A stretch of DNA of 64,000 nucleotides from Legionella sp. Its GTDB lineage: Bacteria > Pseudomonadota > Gammaproteobacteria > Legionellales > Legionellaceae. The position numbers and the translations under genes are program-made. Numbering within the stretch: the stretch's first letter is position 1; the number at the start of each line of letters is the position of its first letter. The stretch covers positions 1 through 64,000 of the forward strand of contig JAUXWR010000327.1 of assembly GCA_030680075.1 (NCBI GenBank). Reading direction: 5' to 3'. Shown in pieces: positions 17,506-26,487 of this stretch. The notes under the pieces are model-generated. The model was not told the DNA's origin. It did no database searches and saw only the letters and a list, made by a program, of their open reading frames with translations.

Positions 17506-19049
17506 AAATGTTTAGGAAAGATTGATTCAAATTGTTCTTTAATTTTCTTGACCGGTTTGGTTAGCTTCTCTTTAAGCCATAACTGGGTGAGGATAGGATT
17601 AATCTTCTTCAGATCAGGTAAAACCTTCGGCTCAGTTAAAAGGCCATTAACTCTAAGAGGAAAGCTTCCTCCCAGTAATTGTTGAATTTCATTTACCTTT
17701 TTTTCACTAACAGTAACCATCGCAAGAAAACGGGTGTCCAGTGCATAGTCGTGAAGACTAAGCTGGCCCTGTCCTCTCAGTTGCAGGCGCTCGGTTTCGA
17801 GGATAAGCGAATCACTGGATAAAAGTGCATTTTCAAGACGATACTGAATGGCCATCAACTGAAATGGTGTGCCTCCTTTAAAGAACTGAGGGTCATCAAA
17901 TGACGTGATATCAAGATTAGGCTCGGCGGCTAATTTTTTACCAGAGAGCAGGGTGTTAATTTTATTACTGGTTACTTCAATCACTTTGTTTAAGTTAACT
18001 AATTCAAGTTTGCCATTTTTTATATTGATATTTCCATGTCCCGTTGTTGTATCCTGCCAGTTAACGGTTTGCAAGTTTGTGTGAGTGTGCAGGGAAATAT
18101 CCATATTCCCTTTTAGAATACGTTTATTGAGCAAGTCCTTGCTTAAAGTAGCACTGTTAAGACGAGTGGCGGTCTGATTGATTTGCAGGGTTTTTTGAGC
18201 CAGGTCATAGCGTAAATCTCCCACAGACTCCCCTTGATATAGGTGAATGGTCAGAGGATTTAAGCTAACGGTATTATTTTTAAAAGAGGTGTGAGCATTT
18301 AGTTTATCAATTTTGAATTTATCAATTTCAGCATTTTTTATAACGAGCTGCCCATTTAGCGTGGAAGATTTAATATCAAGGGCTGAGGTATTAACAAGCG
18401 TGTGCAAGCTTGTGTGTCCTTTAAACTGAAGTTGAGCGCTAGCGTGAATTTTATCGGCACCAGTATAGTTAATGGTTGATTTTAATTGAATAGGAAACGC
18501 TGTGTGCTGTAAGTTTATTTGGGTAGCGCCAATTTGCAAGTCTGATAAAACCAGTTTTTGGTCTTTATTAATCAGTGTAACTCGACCGTGGCTCAATAGA
18601 AGTCTGTTAACGGCAAATTGATTGTTTAATTGTTGGTCTGAAGAGAGGGCTCTTTTAGTGATTTTTTCAGGTTGAACTGGCAATGCTCGGTCGGCATTGA
18701 TTTGAACATCAAAGCTATCTACTTTAATGGTATTAAATACCACTTTACCCTGCAAGAGCGGCATTATTTTTAATTTTAAAATGAGACTCTTGAGTGTTAA
18801 TGAATAATAAGAATTATTTTTTTCATCGCCAATCTGGACCGATGATATTTTAATACCAGGGGTAGGGAAAATTTTCCAGGTAATATCGCCTTCAATTCGA
18901 CTGGGTTCTGAGGTAAACGCTGTTAGCTGATTACTGACATATTCTCTTAATACTTCAGGATTTATCGTGTGTGCGAGAATCCAGAGAGCCGCGGTAAGGA
19001 ATAGAGTTATCGCTAAAAAGGAAACCAGCAGTTTTCTAAGAAATTTCAT
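17502..19049 (-). CDS. asmA: AsmA family protein
   Basis: This 515-residue protein has an N-terminal membrane anchor (FLRKLLVSFLAITLFLTAAL) and a long beta-rich periplasmic part typical of AsmA: the N-terminal GDITWKIFPTPGIKISSVQIG segment and C-terminal LRGQGQLSLHDYALD and FPLRVNGLLTEPKV. The family lies in the bridge-like lipid-transfer group and affects outer-membrane lipid and protein assembly. The ATG at 19049 is chosen because the upstream alternative is a TTG. It is the first gene of the asmA-mutY-exchanger operon, overlapping mutY by 4 nt; asmA beside mutY is plausible for Legionella but that is from memory. Confidence 0.88.
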   Translation of the reverse strand: MKFLRKLLVSFLAITLFLTAALWILAHTINPEVLREYVSNQLTAFTSEPSRIEGDITWKIFPTPGIKISSVQIGDEKNNSYYSLTLKSLILKLKIMPLLQGKVVFNTIKVDSFDVQINADRALPVQPEKITKRALSSDQQLNNQFAVNRLLLSHGRVTLINKDQKLVLSDLQIGATQINLQHTAFPIQLKSTINYTGADKIHASAQLQFKGHTSLHTLVNTSALDIKSSTLNGQLVIKNAEIDKFKIDKLNAHTSFKNNTVSLNPLTIHLYQGESVGDLRYDLAQKTLQINQTATRLNSATLSKDLLNKRILKGNMDISLHTHTNLQTVNWQDTTTGHGNINIKNGKLELVNLNKVIEVTSNKINTLLSGKKLAAEPNLDITSFDDPQFFKGGTPFQLMAIQYRLENALLSSDSLILETERLQLRGQGQLSLHDYALDTRFLAMVTVSEKKVNEIQQLLGGSFPLRVNGLLTEPKVLPDLKKINPILTQLWLKEKLTKPVKKIKEQFESIFPKHL

Positions 19050-19267
19050 GAGTAATCTGGTGGAAATAAAAGGCAAGCATAGCGTTTAGAAAAAACAAGT
19101 CAAGATTTACTTGTAAACGTAAAAAAAAATCAAGTAAATTCTATTGCTATTCGTGAAAGGGAGGTTTAATCTGATAGTCTACCTTTTAAAAAAGGCAGAA
19201 GATTTAGACGTTGATTTAGCTTTTCAGTTGTGCTCAGGATGAGTCAATTAAAAACAGGGAGAACGTC

Positions 19268-19921
19268 ATGCAACAAAGTCAATGGGAAGTTATTATTCTC
19301 AAACCAACCTCTGTCTTTTCATCATTTCTGGCATCACAAGTACCCGATATAGATTTACCTGATTTGCGGTTGCTGCAGACTGATTGTACTGCGTATGTGA
19401 TTCCAAAGCAAAAGAATGATGAAGAAACTTTAAATGAAATAGAACGTCATTTTGCGTTCATGTTCAGACACGAAATTTGCCGCTGGCTCGGAGCCAATGC
19501 ACGTAATGAAATAGAAGGAAGTTTTCTTGATTTCTTGTGTTGTTTTAAATTTGAACTTCATTCACACATCGTGTTGCTCGAAAATTCACTGGCTGAAGGT
19601 GCACAATTGTTACGGATTAACCCGCGTTCGGTGTTACTGCAGTGGTTAAAATCTGCAACGATTGAAGACAACGATCTGGGCATTATTTTAGAGCAGGTAA
19701 ATTTATCGCATCTGGCTGAAAACTCCACGGTTATAGTGAAAAATTTCAAGAATTTATCTGAAATAAAACTCTTTTTGAAGCAATGTTATCAGCCAATTTT
19801 TGAAGCAGAAATGCAGCGTATGTGTGACAATGCTGAGCAGTGGCCAGCAGTTGATTCTTACCAGGCATTCACTCGTTATTTTGCTGTTGATATTCACACT
19901 CAATTGATCCACTTGCATTAG
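19268..19921 (+). CDS. Hypothetical protein, possibly Legionella-restricted
   Basis: This 217-residue soluble protein has no signal peptide or obvious membrane segment. I recognise no domain. The start is supported by GGGAG 7 nt before the ATG. The centre has a helical region with several Cys and His (RHEICRWLGANARNEIEG, FLDFLCCFKFELHSH) and the C terminus is acidic and helical. Only 11 nt separate it from the next gene, a membrane-anchored coiled-coil protein, so the two are almost certainly one operon and may form a complex. A strong hairpin ends the unit. Confidence 0.65.
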   Translation: MQQSQWEVIILKPTSVFSSFLASQVPDIDLPDLRLLQTDCTAYVIPKQKNDEETLNEIERHFAFMFRHEICRWLGANARNEIEGSFLDFLCCFKFELHSHIVLLENSLAEGAQLLRINPRSVLLQWLKSATIEDNDLGIILEQVNLSHLAENSTVIVKNFKNLSEIKLFLKQCYQPIFEAEMQRMCDNAEQWPAVDSYQAFTRYFAVDIHTQLIHLH

Positions 19922-19932
19922 GAGTATTGGCT

Positions 19933-20796
19933 ATGGAACCAGTCACTATCGCTATCATTTGTGCGGCTGTTTTTGGGGTGGCAGTCACCTTGGCAGCATT
20001 TGTACGCCAGCTATTATTGAGCCGCGATAAGGCTTTGAATGACAAGGCACAACAGAATGCTATCGCAAAGGAAGCAGAAGAGTTGAGCAAGCTTCGTCTT
20101 GAGATGTCCAACAATAAACGGTTTGATTCTCATTACCAGGTTCTTGGCGCGAACAAAGATGCCATACAATATCTTGATCAAAAAATTGAAGAAAATTTTA
20201 ATAAAAAATCTGAACTGATTCAGCGGTACGCCCTTGCGGCGATTAAAGAATCTTCCGCCATTATAAACGGCGATCAGCCTCCTGCGCGCAAAGCGATTTG
20301 CGATAAGTTAAAAGAGGAAATTGATAACGAGATTAAATTTTATAATAAGGAAATCGAACAGCTTCAGGAGCGACGTGCCAATCTTTGGGACTCACACGTC
20401 GAGTTTCAGGATTATCTTCTTGATCAGGAAAAACGTCGTAATGAGCAATTGGATGTGGTTTATCAGAAACATACCGGTATGCTTGAGAAAATTTACCAAC
20501 GTCATAATGATAATACCGCGAAATTTGCTCATAGTAGTCTGGATGCCAGTTCGCAGACCTTTAAGTCGATATTATTGGCTCCAATCCAGTTTTTAGCCGC
20601 ATTTTTTAAAATATCCAAAGGGATTTCACCTGAAGTTGTTCAAGAGGAGGCTCAATCCCGTGAAAAGGTTAGCGATGCCGAAAAGGATATTAATGGCAAT
20701 GAGGATGGCGATGATATTATGGATAATAAGGACAAAGAGGTGGAAAAAAATCCTTCAGAGGCTTTCCGTGGAGCGTTTGGTAAAATAGAAATTTAA
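19933..20796 (+). CDS. Membrane-anchored coiled-coil protein, unknown function
   Basis: This 287-residue protein has an N-terminal membrane segment (TIAIICAAVFGVAVTLAAFV), then a long charged helical stretch from about residue 30 to 200 likely to be coiled coil (EEIDNEIKFYNKEIEQLQER). A second short hydrophobic stretch (ILLAPIQFLAAFF) near residue 215 leads to a very acidic tail. GGAG 8 nt ahead supports the ATG at 19933 over the TTG at 19927. It is in an operon with the preceding gene. No family recognised. The acidic C terminus recalls the glutamate-rich signals of some Dot/Icm substrates, but the N-terminal membrane segment makes that doubtful. Confidence 0.68.
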   Translation: MEPVTIAIICAAVFGVAVTLAAFVRQLLLSRDKALNDKAQQNAIAKEAEELSKLRLEMSNNKRFDSHYQVLGANKDAIQYLDQKIEENFNKKSELIQRYALAAIKESSAIINGDQPPARKAICDKLKEEIDNEIKFYNKEIEQLQERRANLWDSHVEFQDYLLDQEKRRNEQLDVVYQKHTGMLEKIYQRHNDNTAKFAHSSLDASSQTFKSILLAPIQFLAAFFKISKGISPEVVQEEAQSREKVSDAEKDINGNEDGDDIMDNKDKEVEKNPSEAFRGAFGKIEI

Positions 20797-20809
20797 CGAT
20801 AAAAAACAG

Positions 20810-20845
20810 TATTTCACGATCGCAATTTGTTCTGATCGTGAAATA
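20810..20845. terminator. Strong terminator hairpin
   Basis: TATTTCACGATC and GATCGTGAAATA form a perfect 12-bp stem with a 12-nt loop, 13 nt after the stop. T-rich sequence follows. It closes the two-gene unit 19268-20796. Confidence 0.8.
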
Positions 20846-20849
20846 TTTG

Positions 20850-20878
20850 TTGTAAATTAGCGCAAAGTTGTGCATAAT
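20850..20878 (+). promoter_or_regulatory. Predicted sigma-70-type promoter for the HtrA-like protease gene
   Basis: TTGTAA at 20850-20855, a 17-nt spacer, and CATAAT at 20873-20878 lie 36 nt before the protease ATG and directly after the preceding terminator. Confidence 0.5.
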
Positions 20879-20913
20879 TCGCCCATTCTGGAATTTTAAG
20901 TATGGAGAAAATT

Positions 20914-21981
20914 ATGCAAAATAAATTATGGAAAAGTTTGTTCGCCTGTTTTTTTAGTTTGTGCGCGAGCCAGGCTTTCTCAGGCACACTGGATGAGTTA
21001 TTACCTAACGAACGAAATAATGTCGAAATATTTCAAAAATTTTCCCCAAAAGTCGTGTATGTTCATCGGCTTGCCACGATAAACCAAGCCCATATTAAAA
21101 AGCACATTATCGCTGGCGCAGGATCTGGTATTATTTGGGATGAAAAAGGGCATATTGTCACTAATTATCATGTTATTAAAGGCGCTGATGATTTGGCAAT
21201 CAGTATTGGCAAAGTAACTGTTCCTGCAAAAGTAATAGGTGCTGAACCCAGAAAAGATATCGCAGTTCTTGCTATTACTTCACCAAAAGCACTCGCATTA
21301 TTAAAATCTTATGTTCCTTTTGAGTTAATTCACAGCAGGGATTTACTGGTTGGGCAAAAGGCGCTCGCAATAGGTAATCCTTTTGGTTTGGATCACTCCT
21401 TAACAATCGGTGTTATTTCAGCTTTGGGTCGACAAGTACCCGGGGCCGGTGGTGTTACCATTCGTGAGATGATTCAAACAGATGCGGCGGTTAATCCTGG
21501 TAATTCAGGCGGTCCGTTGTTAGATAGTAAAGGACGATTAATTGGTTTAAACACGGCAATTTATTCGAATACAGGCTCATCAGCCGGTATTGGCTTCGCC
21601 GTGCCTTCTGATGACATCGAGCGCATTGTACCTCAGCTTATTAAAAATGGTCGTGTTGTATTGGCGGGCATTGGTATTCGACGCGTGGAGCCTGGGGTTG
21701 CAGCTCGTCTTGGGGTTAACAAGGGTATTTTAATAGCAGATGTAATTCCACATACGCCAGCCGCTCAAGCGAAACTGCGTGGAACCTTCAGAGACAGCAG
21801 GGGAAGGCTTAATGTTGGAGATGTCCTGGTCGCGGTAAATGGCCACCCGGTTGATAATTATGATGTTCTTTATAATCTCTTGAATAATATCCCCGTTGGC
21901 GATGGCATTACTATTACTATAGAGCGACATCACAAGCCTTTAAATTTGAAAATAAAAACGGTTGATATAGCTGGTTTTTAA
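20914..21981 (+). CDS. HtrA/Deg-type periplasmic serine protease with one PDZ domain
   Basis: This 355-residue protein has an N-terminal signal peptide and a trypsin-like domain with the full triad: H86 (NYHVIKG), D115 (RKDIAVLAI) and S198 (NPGNSGGPLLD). A single PDZ domain follows (about residues 245-350, with VADVIPHTPAAQAKLRG-like and NVGDVLVAVNG segments). DegP and DegQ have two PDZ domains; one PDZ is the DegS-like layout, though here the N terminus looks cleavable. It should degrade or process misfolded periplasmic proteins. GGAG 6 nt before the 20914 ATG decides the start over the ATG 12 nt upstream. A predicted promoter stands just upstream. Confidence 0.9.
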   Translation: MQNKLWKSLFACFFSLCASQAFSGTLDELLPNERNNVEIFQKFSPKVVYVHRLATINQAHIKKHIIAGAGSGIIWDEKGHIVTNYHVIKGADDLAISIGKVTVPAKVIGAEPRKDIAVLAITSPKALALLKSYVPFELIHSRDLLVGQKALAIGNPFGLDHSLTIGVISALGRQVPGAGGVTIREMIQTDAAVNPGNSGGPLLDSKGRLIGLNTAIYSNTGSSAGIGFAVPSDDIERIVPQLIKNGRVVLAGIGIRRVEPGVAARLGVNKGILIADVIPHTPAAQAKLRGTFRDSRGRLNVGDVLVAVNGHPVDNYDVLYNLLNNIPVGDGITITIERHHKPLNLKIKTVDIAGF

Positions 21982-22031
21982 TTCTAAAGGCGGCACTTCG
22001 TGCTCATAAAGGCAGGTGTTTATACTCCCAG

Positions 22032-22056
22032 CACGTCATCCACTCTGGATGACGTG
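22032..22056. terminator. Perfect hairpin between convergent genes
   Basis: CACGTCATCCA and TGGATGACGTG form an 11-bp stem around CTC. It lies between the ends of the HtrA-like gene and pyrE and could terminate both. The GTCATCC-type arm resembles dispersed palindromes seen in many bacterial genomes. Confidence 0.6.
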
Positions 22057-22113
22057 TCCTGAAAGGCCGGATGTAACCCTTATTACCAATTTATCTTACG
22101 CATCTTCCCAACG

Positions 22114-22773
22114 TTATACGCCATATTCCAACTGATAGGCCTGCAAACGTTCCAATTCATTTTGCGAGCCTGTTTTTTTCAGGTAGTCGATTAAATCATA
22201 AAGTGTAATTAGTGATAAAACCTTAATGCCCTGAGCTTCAATCTCTGCCAGGGTTGAGTGAGTCGTTAGGCCGCGTTCGCATCGGTTTAGTGCAATAATC
22301 ACGGTGGTGAGGGTCCCTCCATTACTTTTTATGTGTGTTTGAGCTTCACGAAAGGCAGTTCCGGCCGTGATCACATCGTCGATAATCACCGTATTGCCAG
22401 TGAGAGGTGAGCCAATTAATTCACCTCCCTCGCCATGTGTTTTAGCTTCTTTGCGATTAAAGGTAACGGAGACATCAACGCCTCTTTCTGCCAGTGCAAT
22501 TGCGGTGGCGGTGGCGAGAGGTAACCCTTTATAGGCCGGGCCAAACAGATGCTTACAATCAATTTTATTTTGAATAAGTATGTTTGCATAAAATTGTCCC
22601 AATTTTCGTAATGCGGCTCCTTCATAGAATAAACCCGCATTAAAGAAATAAGGGCTTTGTCTTCCCGATTTCAAGGTGAAATCGCCAAATTTTAACACAC
22701 CGGAGGATAGAGCAAGTTCGATGAATGCTTTTTTGGAAAGGTCAGCTAATGAGTTTGGTAAATCAGTTAACAC
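22114..22773 (-). CDS. pyrE: Orotate phosphoribosyltransferase
   Basis: This 220-residue enzyme makes orotidine 5'-phosphate from orotate and PRPP in pyrimidine synthesis. Motifs are [11 protein letters not shown] (N-terminal orotate region), [23 protein letters not shown] (mobile catalytic loop) and the PRPP-binding [12 protein letters not shown]. The start is GTG at 22773 with AGGAGA 6 nt upstream; the longer frame begins at a poor TTG. It is monocistronic here and convergent with the HtrA-like gene. Confidence 0.95.
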   Translation of the reverse strand: MLTDLPNSLADLSKKAFIELALSSGVLKFGDFTLKSGRQSPYFFNAGLFYEGAALRKLGQFYANILIQNKIDCKHLFGPAYKGLPLATATAIALAERGVDVSVTFNRKEAKTHGEGGELIGSPLTGNTVIIDDVITAGTAFREAQTHIKSNGGTLTTVIIALNRCERGLTTHSTLAEIEAQGIKVLSLITLYDLIDYLKKTGSQNELERLQAYQLEYGV

Positions 22774-23044
22774 AAAAATCTCCTGTAATGGGAATGGATA
22801 TCTTCGCAAAGATATTTTCCCTCATGTTTTTAAAAAAAACCCTTAACAATCAATAAAAAACTGCTATGCTAATCAAACTGCTTTAAGTTAAATTAAGCAT
22901 ATAAAGGAGTCATTCTAGCGCAAATTTGACGAGATTAGAGCAACCTTCTTTGAAATTGATGTCAAATACACATAATGAATAATAATTACGTTATATCGTT
23001 TTAGATGACAATAGCTAGGCAAGCATAGACAAAAGGGGAAATTG

Positions 23045-23263
23045 ATGTCTGAGAGAGAAACTGGCCATGTAAAGTGGTTTAATGAAAAAAAGGGATTTGG
23101 ATTTATTGTTAATCAGCATGGCGATGATATATTTGTCCATTATAAAGACATCCAGGGTAGTGGCTTTAAAACATTGCACGAAAATGATCCCGTTACCTAC
23201 ATACTTGATAAAGGCCCTAAAGGCTTTAAAGCTCAAGATGTATCAGTAGCCAGCGAACAGTAA
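23045..23263 (+). CDS. Cold-shock domain protein (CspA family)
   Basis: This 72-residue single-domain protein has the nucleic-acid motifs GHVKWFNEKKGFGFI (RNP1) and DIFVHY (RNP2). It binds single-stranded RNA or DNA as an RNA chaperone. AGGGGA 6-7 nt before the ATG sets the start. The upstream 270 nt has no gene and may hold a long 5' leader, common for cold-shock genes, but I see no decisive structure. The rest after KGPKGFKAQDV is the family C terminus. Confidence 0.95.
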   Translation: MSERETGHVKWFNEKKGFGFIVNQHGDDIFVHYKDIQGSGFKTLHENDPVTYILDKGPKGFKAQDVSVASEQ

Positions 23264-23271
23264 GAATTAGG

Positions 23272-23298
23272 CAAGCCAGGTAACATGTATCTGGCTTG
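23272..23298 (+). terminator. Hairpin after the cold-shock gene
   Basis: CAAGCCAG and CTGGCTTG form an 8-bp stem with an 11-nt loop, 9 nt past the stop. No strong T-run follows. Confidence 0.45.
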
Positions 23299-23424
23299 TT
23301 ACAAAAACTCTGCACTATACACCCTGATGGCTCTATGTTAATCAAAATTGTAGGCGCGTTTTTATCTGAGCGTCTTACGAATAAGAACTGCTTTATGGTA
23401 TGATAAGAATATATAAATTGATGA

Positions 23425-23452
23425 AGCTGCAGGAAGCAGCTATGTTTTTTTT
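23425..23452 (+). terminator. Rho-independent terminator upstream of the SDR gene
   Basis: AGCTGC-AGGAA-GCAGCT is followed by ATG and eight T residues. It sits about 50-90 nt before the SDR start, so it may stop read-through from the cold-shock gene or act as an attenuator. Confidence 0.6.
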
Positions 23453-23540
23453 GATTTCGGTTGCATCAATACTACTCAATATGCTGCTTTAAGGGCAGAG
23501 GATGGCCGCAATCAACAAATTACCACTTTGGGGGACTAGA

Positions 23541-24389
23541 ATGGAATCTGAAAAACGCGTTGCTGTCATTACTGGTGCTGCCAGCGGCATTGGATTGGCA
23601 TTGGCTGAAATCTGTATCCAGCGCGGCATTCATGTTGTAATGGCTGATAATGCTATCACTACCTTATGCGACAAGGTTGAGCAACTCAGTGCTCAAGATG
23701 AAGTCACCGTAATGGGTGTGGTTTGTGATGTAACAAAACCAGACAGCCTCAGGCATTTGGCAAAGCAAACAATTGAGCGTTTTAATCGTGTTGACTGGTT
23801 ATTCAATAATGCCGGGATAAGCGGCCATTTAGCGCCTGTATGGGAGTTGACCAGCGAGCATATCCGCAAAGTTATGGATGTGAATCTTTATGGCGTAATC
23901 CATGGGATACATGCATTTCTGCCTTTTATGTTTAAACAAAAGCATCGTTCGCATATTATTAATATGGCCAGTTTTTACGGTTTGTGTAGCGGCTCCCAAA
24001 TGTCTGCTTATGCGATGTCCAAGCATGCTATTGTCGCACTCTCGGAATCACTTCATTTTGATTTGCAACGCATGGATAAGCCAGTTGACGTCTCTGTCGT
24101 TTGCCCCTCTTTTGCTAATACCCAATTATTAGCAAGCTCGGCTCCCCTTCATAGTAATAAATTGCACCACATGGTAACGGATTTAATTGCCAGAAGTAGG
24201 CCTCCTGAAGATGTTGCCGAGCTGATTATCCGCGATGTCGAGAAGAATATTTTTTATATTTTGCCGGATAAAGAAGTAAAAGATTATTGCCAGCAACGCA
24301 CTAACGCAATTACCGAGCAGACTAAACCTCATCAGCATAGCCTCGAAAAAATTATTGTATCATTAAGTAAAAGAGCCATGGTGGACTAG
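23541..24389 (+). CDS. Short-chain dehydrogenase/reductase
   Basis: This 282-residue classical SDR has TGAASGIG near residue 12 for the NAD(P) phosphate, NNAG (central beta-strand), a catalytic Ser in INMASFYG, and YAMSKHA with the catalytic Tyr and Lys. The substrate is unknown; the C-terminal 60 residues are divergent. I prefer the ATG at 23541 because GGGGGA lies 5 nt upstream and the usual SDR N terminus starts there. An ATG at 23502, also with an AAGGG site, would add 13 residues. A small secreted-protein gene follows within 27 nt. Confidence 0.88.
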   Translation: MESEKRVAVITGAASGIGLALAEICIQRGIHVVMADNAITTLCDKVEQLSAQDEVTVMGVVCDVTKPDSLRHLAKQTIERFNRVDWLFNNAGISGHLAPVWELTSEHIRKVMDVNLYGVIHGIHAFLPFMFKQKHRSHIINMASFYGLCSGSQMSAYAMSKHAIVALSESLHFDLQRMDKPVDVSVVCPSFANTQLLASSAPLHSNKLHHMVTDLIARSRPPEDVAELIIRDVEKNIFYILPDKEVKDYCQQRTNAITEQTKPHQHSLEKIIVSLSKRAMVD

Positions 24390-24415
24390 GGCAGAAGTAA
24401 TTGTCGGAGAAAAAA

Positions 24416-24823
24416 GTGAAAATTTTATTTGCAATTATTGGATTGTTTTTTCTTGCTGTAACCGCCTATGCAGACGAGTATAAAAGCTTTTGGCGCTGCG
24501 GTGATGGACATTTGGAGGCGCTGGAGCCAACTGCCATTTTAAAGGGGCAAAAAATTGATGTGTTTATCAATTATATAATACCCGGTGAAAGAACACTAAA
24601 AACTGCACCCATGGGTCTTAAAAGTATGGTTACACTGCCAACGGCGTTAAAACAGGGTAATTTCTTAATGTTGGGCAGCAACAAGGAAGCGTTGTTGAAC
24701 TGTGTTGGCGAAATTGTTATTAACCCTAATTATCATGAAGGAAAGCTGGTTTTTGATGTCAAAAAACAGGCACTCAGCTGTCCGTTAATCCCTGAAGGCT
24801 GCGCTGGAACGAATGAAGGGTAG
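24416..24823 (+). CDS. Small secreted protein, DUF2845-like pattern
   Basis: This 135-residue protein starts at GTG 24416, with GGAG 6 nt upstream, and has a signal peptide (KILFAIIGLFFLAVTAYA). The mature part begins DEYKSFWRCGDGHL and has Cys in FWRCGDG, LLNCVGE and ALSCPLIPEGC. FWRCGDG recalls small periplasmic proteins that start with a conserved RCG or CG motif, but the assignment is weak. It probably forms disulphides in the periplasm. It sits 26 nt behind the SDR gene and may share its transcript. Confidence 0.6.
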   Translation: MKILFAIIGLFFLAVTAYADEYKSFWRCGDGHLEALEPTAILKGQKIDVFINYIIPGERTLKTAPMGLKSMVTLPTALKQGNFLMLGSNKEALLNCVGEIVINPNYHEGKLVFDVKKQALSCPLIPEGCAGTNEG

Positions 24824-25160
24824 TTCTTTTATTCCAATATAACAGTCTTCACTCGAAACCTTCATCCTGGAAATCTCCATGTCTCTACCGTACCCTGTTC
24901 GCCCTGAAGGGCTACTTAATGGCATTTCGCAGGGTTCTTCGGGTATTCGTGGAATACCCTCCTTCGCTTTTATCTTCATATCGCCCAATTCCAAAAAAAA
25001 GAGAGGATAAAGTTGCGATTTCTATTACAATAACGACGCCGTGAATTACAGCAAAAGTTGTATATAAAGGTATGTATTTGTTCCTAAATAAATCACTTTG
25101 AGAGTAAAATTATAAATTTTATTTATTTGACCAGCTAGTTAATGTAGCTGCAAAGCAGTG
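24824..25160. other. Gene-free stretch with structured hairpins
   Basis: I see no convincing gene here. Three nested or adjacent inverted repeats are present: ACCCTG 24892-24897 with CAGGGT 24930-24935, enclosing GCCCT/AGGGC at 24901-24912, and GGGTATTC-GTG-GAATACCC at 24941-24959. They could be a terminator region, a decayed repeat or a small structured RNA. Confidence 0.4.
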
Positions 25161-25174
25161 AAGGAGTTCATTTA

Positions 25175-25201
25175 ATGATAAACATAAGGCATTGTTCATG
25201 A
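25175..25201 (+). CDS. Eight-codon upstream ORF coupled to the LplT-like gene
   Basis: ATG at 25175 follows a strong AAGGAG (25161-25166) at 8 nt. The product would be MINIRHCS, and its TGA overlaps the ATG of the following transporter gene in ATGA. The transporter ATG has only a weak site of its own, so ribosomes may load here and reinitiate. Coupling is inference. Confidence 0.4.
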   Translation: MINIRHCS

Positions 25202-26487
25202 ATTTTCTATTAAAAAGAAGGACTTTTTTGCCTCTATTTTTGACCCAGTTTTTTGGAGCATTTAACGATAATGCCTTCAAATTCGCTATGTTAACACTAA
25301 TAAGTTACCACCTGAGCAGTACTCAAACTCAATCTGAACACTACCAGGCTTTAGCCGGTGCCCTTTTTACATTACCTTTTTTTCTTTTTTCCGCTACAGC
25401 AGGACAGCTTGCAGACAAATATGACAAGGCCGTTTTAACGCGTTGGGTTAAAGGGGCTGAAATATTGCTTATGGTACTCGGAAGTTTTGCCTTAACGAAG
25501 GGTAGTATAGTCCTTATGATGGTTACCTTAACGGGCATGGGTGTGCACTCCACTTTTTTTGGCCCTATTAAATATGCCATTTTGCCTGATCATCTGCCTC
25601 GTAATTATTTATTAAATGCAACCGGGTTAATCGAAGCAAGCACGTTTATTGCAATACTCTTGGGAACGATTTTAGGCACCTTGGCCATTGGCAATACCAG
25701 AGCGCACGTTACATATGCCATTGTATTAATAAATTTAGCCGCCGTTATTGGTTTTGTTACCAGTTTGTTTATTCCAGCCGCTCCCGCCAGGTCACAGACG
25801 TTTGATGTGGACTGGCATGTCTGGCATGCGACCATAAGCATGATCAAAAATGTTATTAATAATCGCCAAGTATTTCCCGCTATTCTCGCTATTTCCTGGT
25901 TTTGGCTAATTGGCGCCATAATGCTTACTAAGTTACCTGATTACACCCATTATGTTTTGGGTGCTGATACGTCCGTTTTTGCGCTTTTTCTCGCTTTGTT
26001 TTCGATTGGTATCGCGGCTGGATCATTGACAATAAGCCGTCTGTTGGCCGGGCAGATTACTTTACGCTTTGTTCCTCTCTCCATGCTTTTTTTATCGATT
26101 TTTGCTATGGATCTCTATTGGGCTACGCCAAAACCCCAGCTCTACCTGGAGTTGCCTTTATTAGATTTATCCCATTATTTATCAACGTTTGCACATTGGC
26201 GCATTACGCTTGATTTCTTCCTTTTTTCCTTTTGTGGGGGGTTATTCGTCGTTCCGCTTTATACCTATCTCCAGGTTACAGGGGATGATGACAGGCGTGC
26301 ACGAACAATAGCTGCAAATAATATTTATAGTGCTTTGTCGATGGTGATTGGAAGCGTGATGGTTATGATAATGCTACAGTTAAAACTGAGTATTGCCGCG
26401 GTTTTTATGGTGATGGCCATATCCAACGCTATCGCGGCAATCGCATTATGGTGTTTACTATTAACGATTAGACACTTAAAGCCCTAA
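25198..26487 (+). CDS. MFS transporter, LplT-like (lysophospholipid transporter family)
   Basis: This 429-residue protein has about 12 membrane segments. Its N-terminal half matches the LplT branch of the major facilitator superfamily: [35 protein letters not shown] and [18 protein letters not shown]. LplT flips lysophospholipids inward for re-acylation, often beside or fused to an acyltransferase; no such partner is adjacent, though a PlsC-type acyltransferase lies elsewhere in the window. ATG at 25198 overlaps the stop of a tiny upstream ORF. It ends convergently with hemF, overlapping by 4 nt. Confidence 0.82.
   Translation: MNFLLKRRTFLPLFLTQFFGAFNDNAFKFAMLTLISYHLSSTQTQSEHYQALAGALFTLPFFLFSATAGQLADKYDKAVLTRWVKGAEILLMVLGSFALTKGSIVLMMVTLTGMGVHSTFFGPIKYAILPDHLPRNYLLNATGLIEASTFIAILLGTILGTLAIGNTRAHVTYAIVLINLAAVIGFVTSLFIPAAPARSQTFDVDWHVWHATISMIKNVINNRQVFPAILAISWFWLIGAIMLTKLPDYTHYVLGADTSVFALFLALFSIGIAAGSLTISRLLAGQITLRFVPLSMLFLSIFAMDLYWATPKPQLYLELPLLDLSHYLSTFAHWRITLDFFLFSFCGGLFVVPLYTYLQVTGDDDRRARTIAANNIYSALSMVIGSVMVMIMLQLKLSIAAVFMVMAISNAIAAIALWCLLLTIRHLKP

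Noticed and set aside
24785..24994. Reverse 69-codon frame after the small secreted-protein gene
   Set aside because: It overlaps a real gene, has no ribosome site, and its apparent content comes from hairpin sequence.
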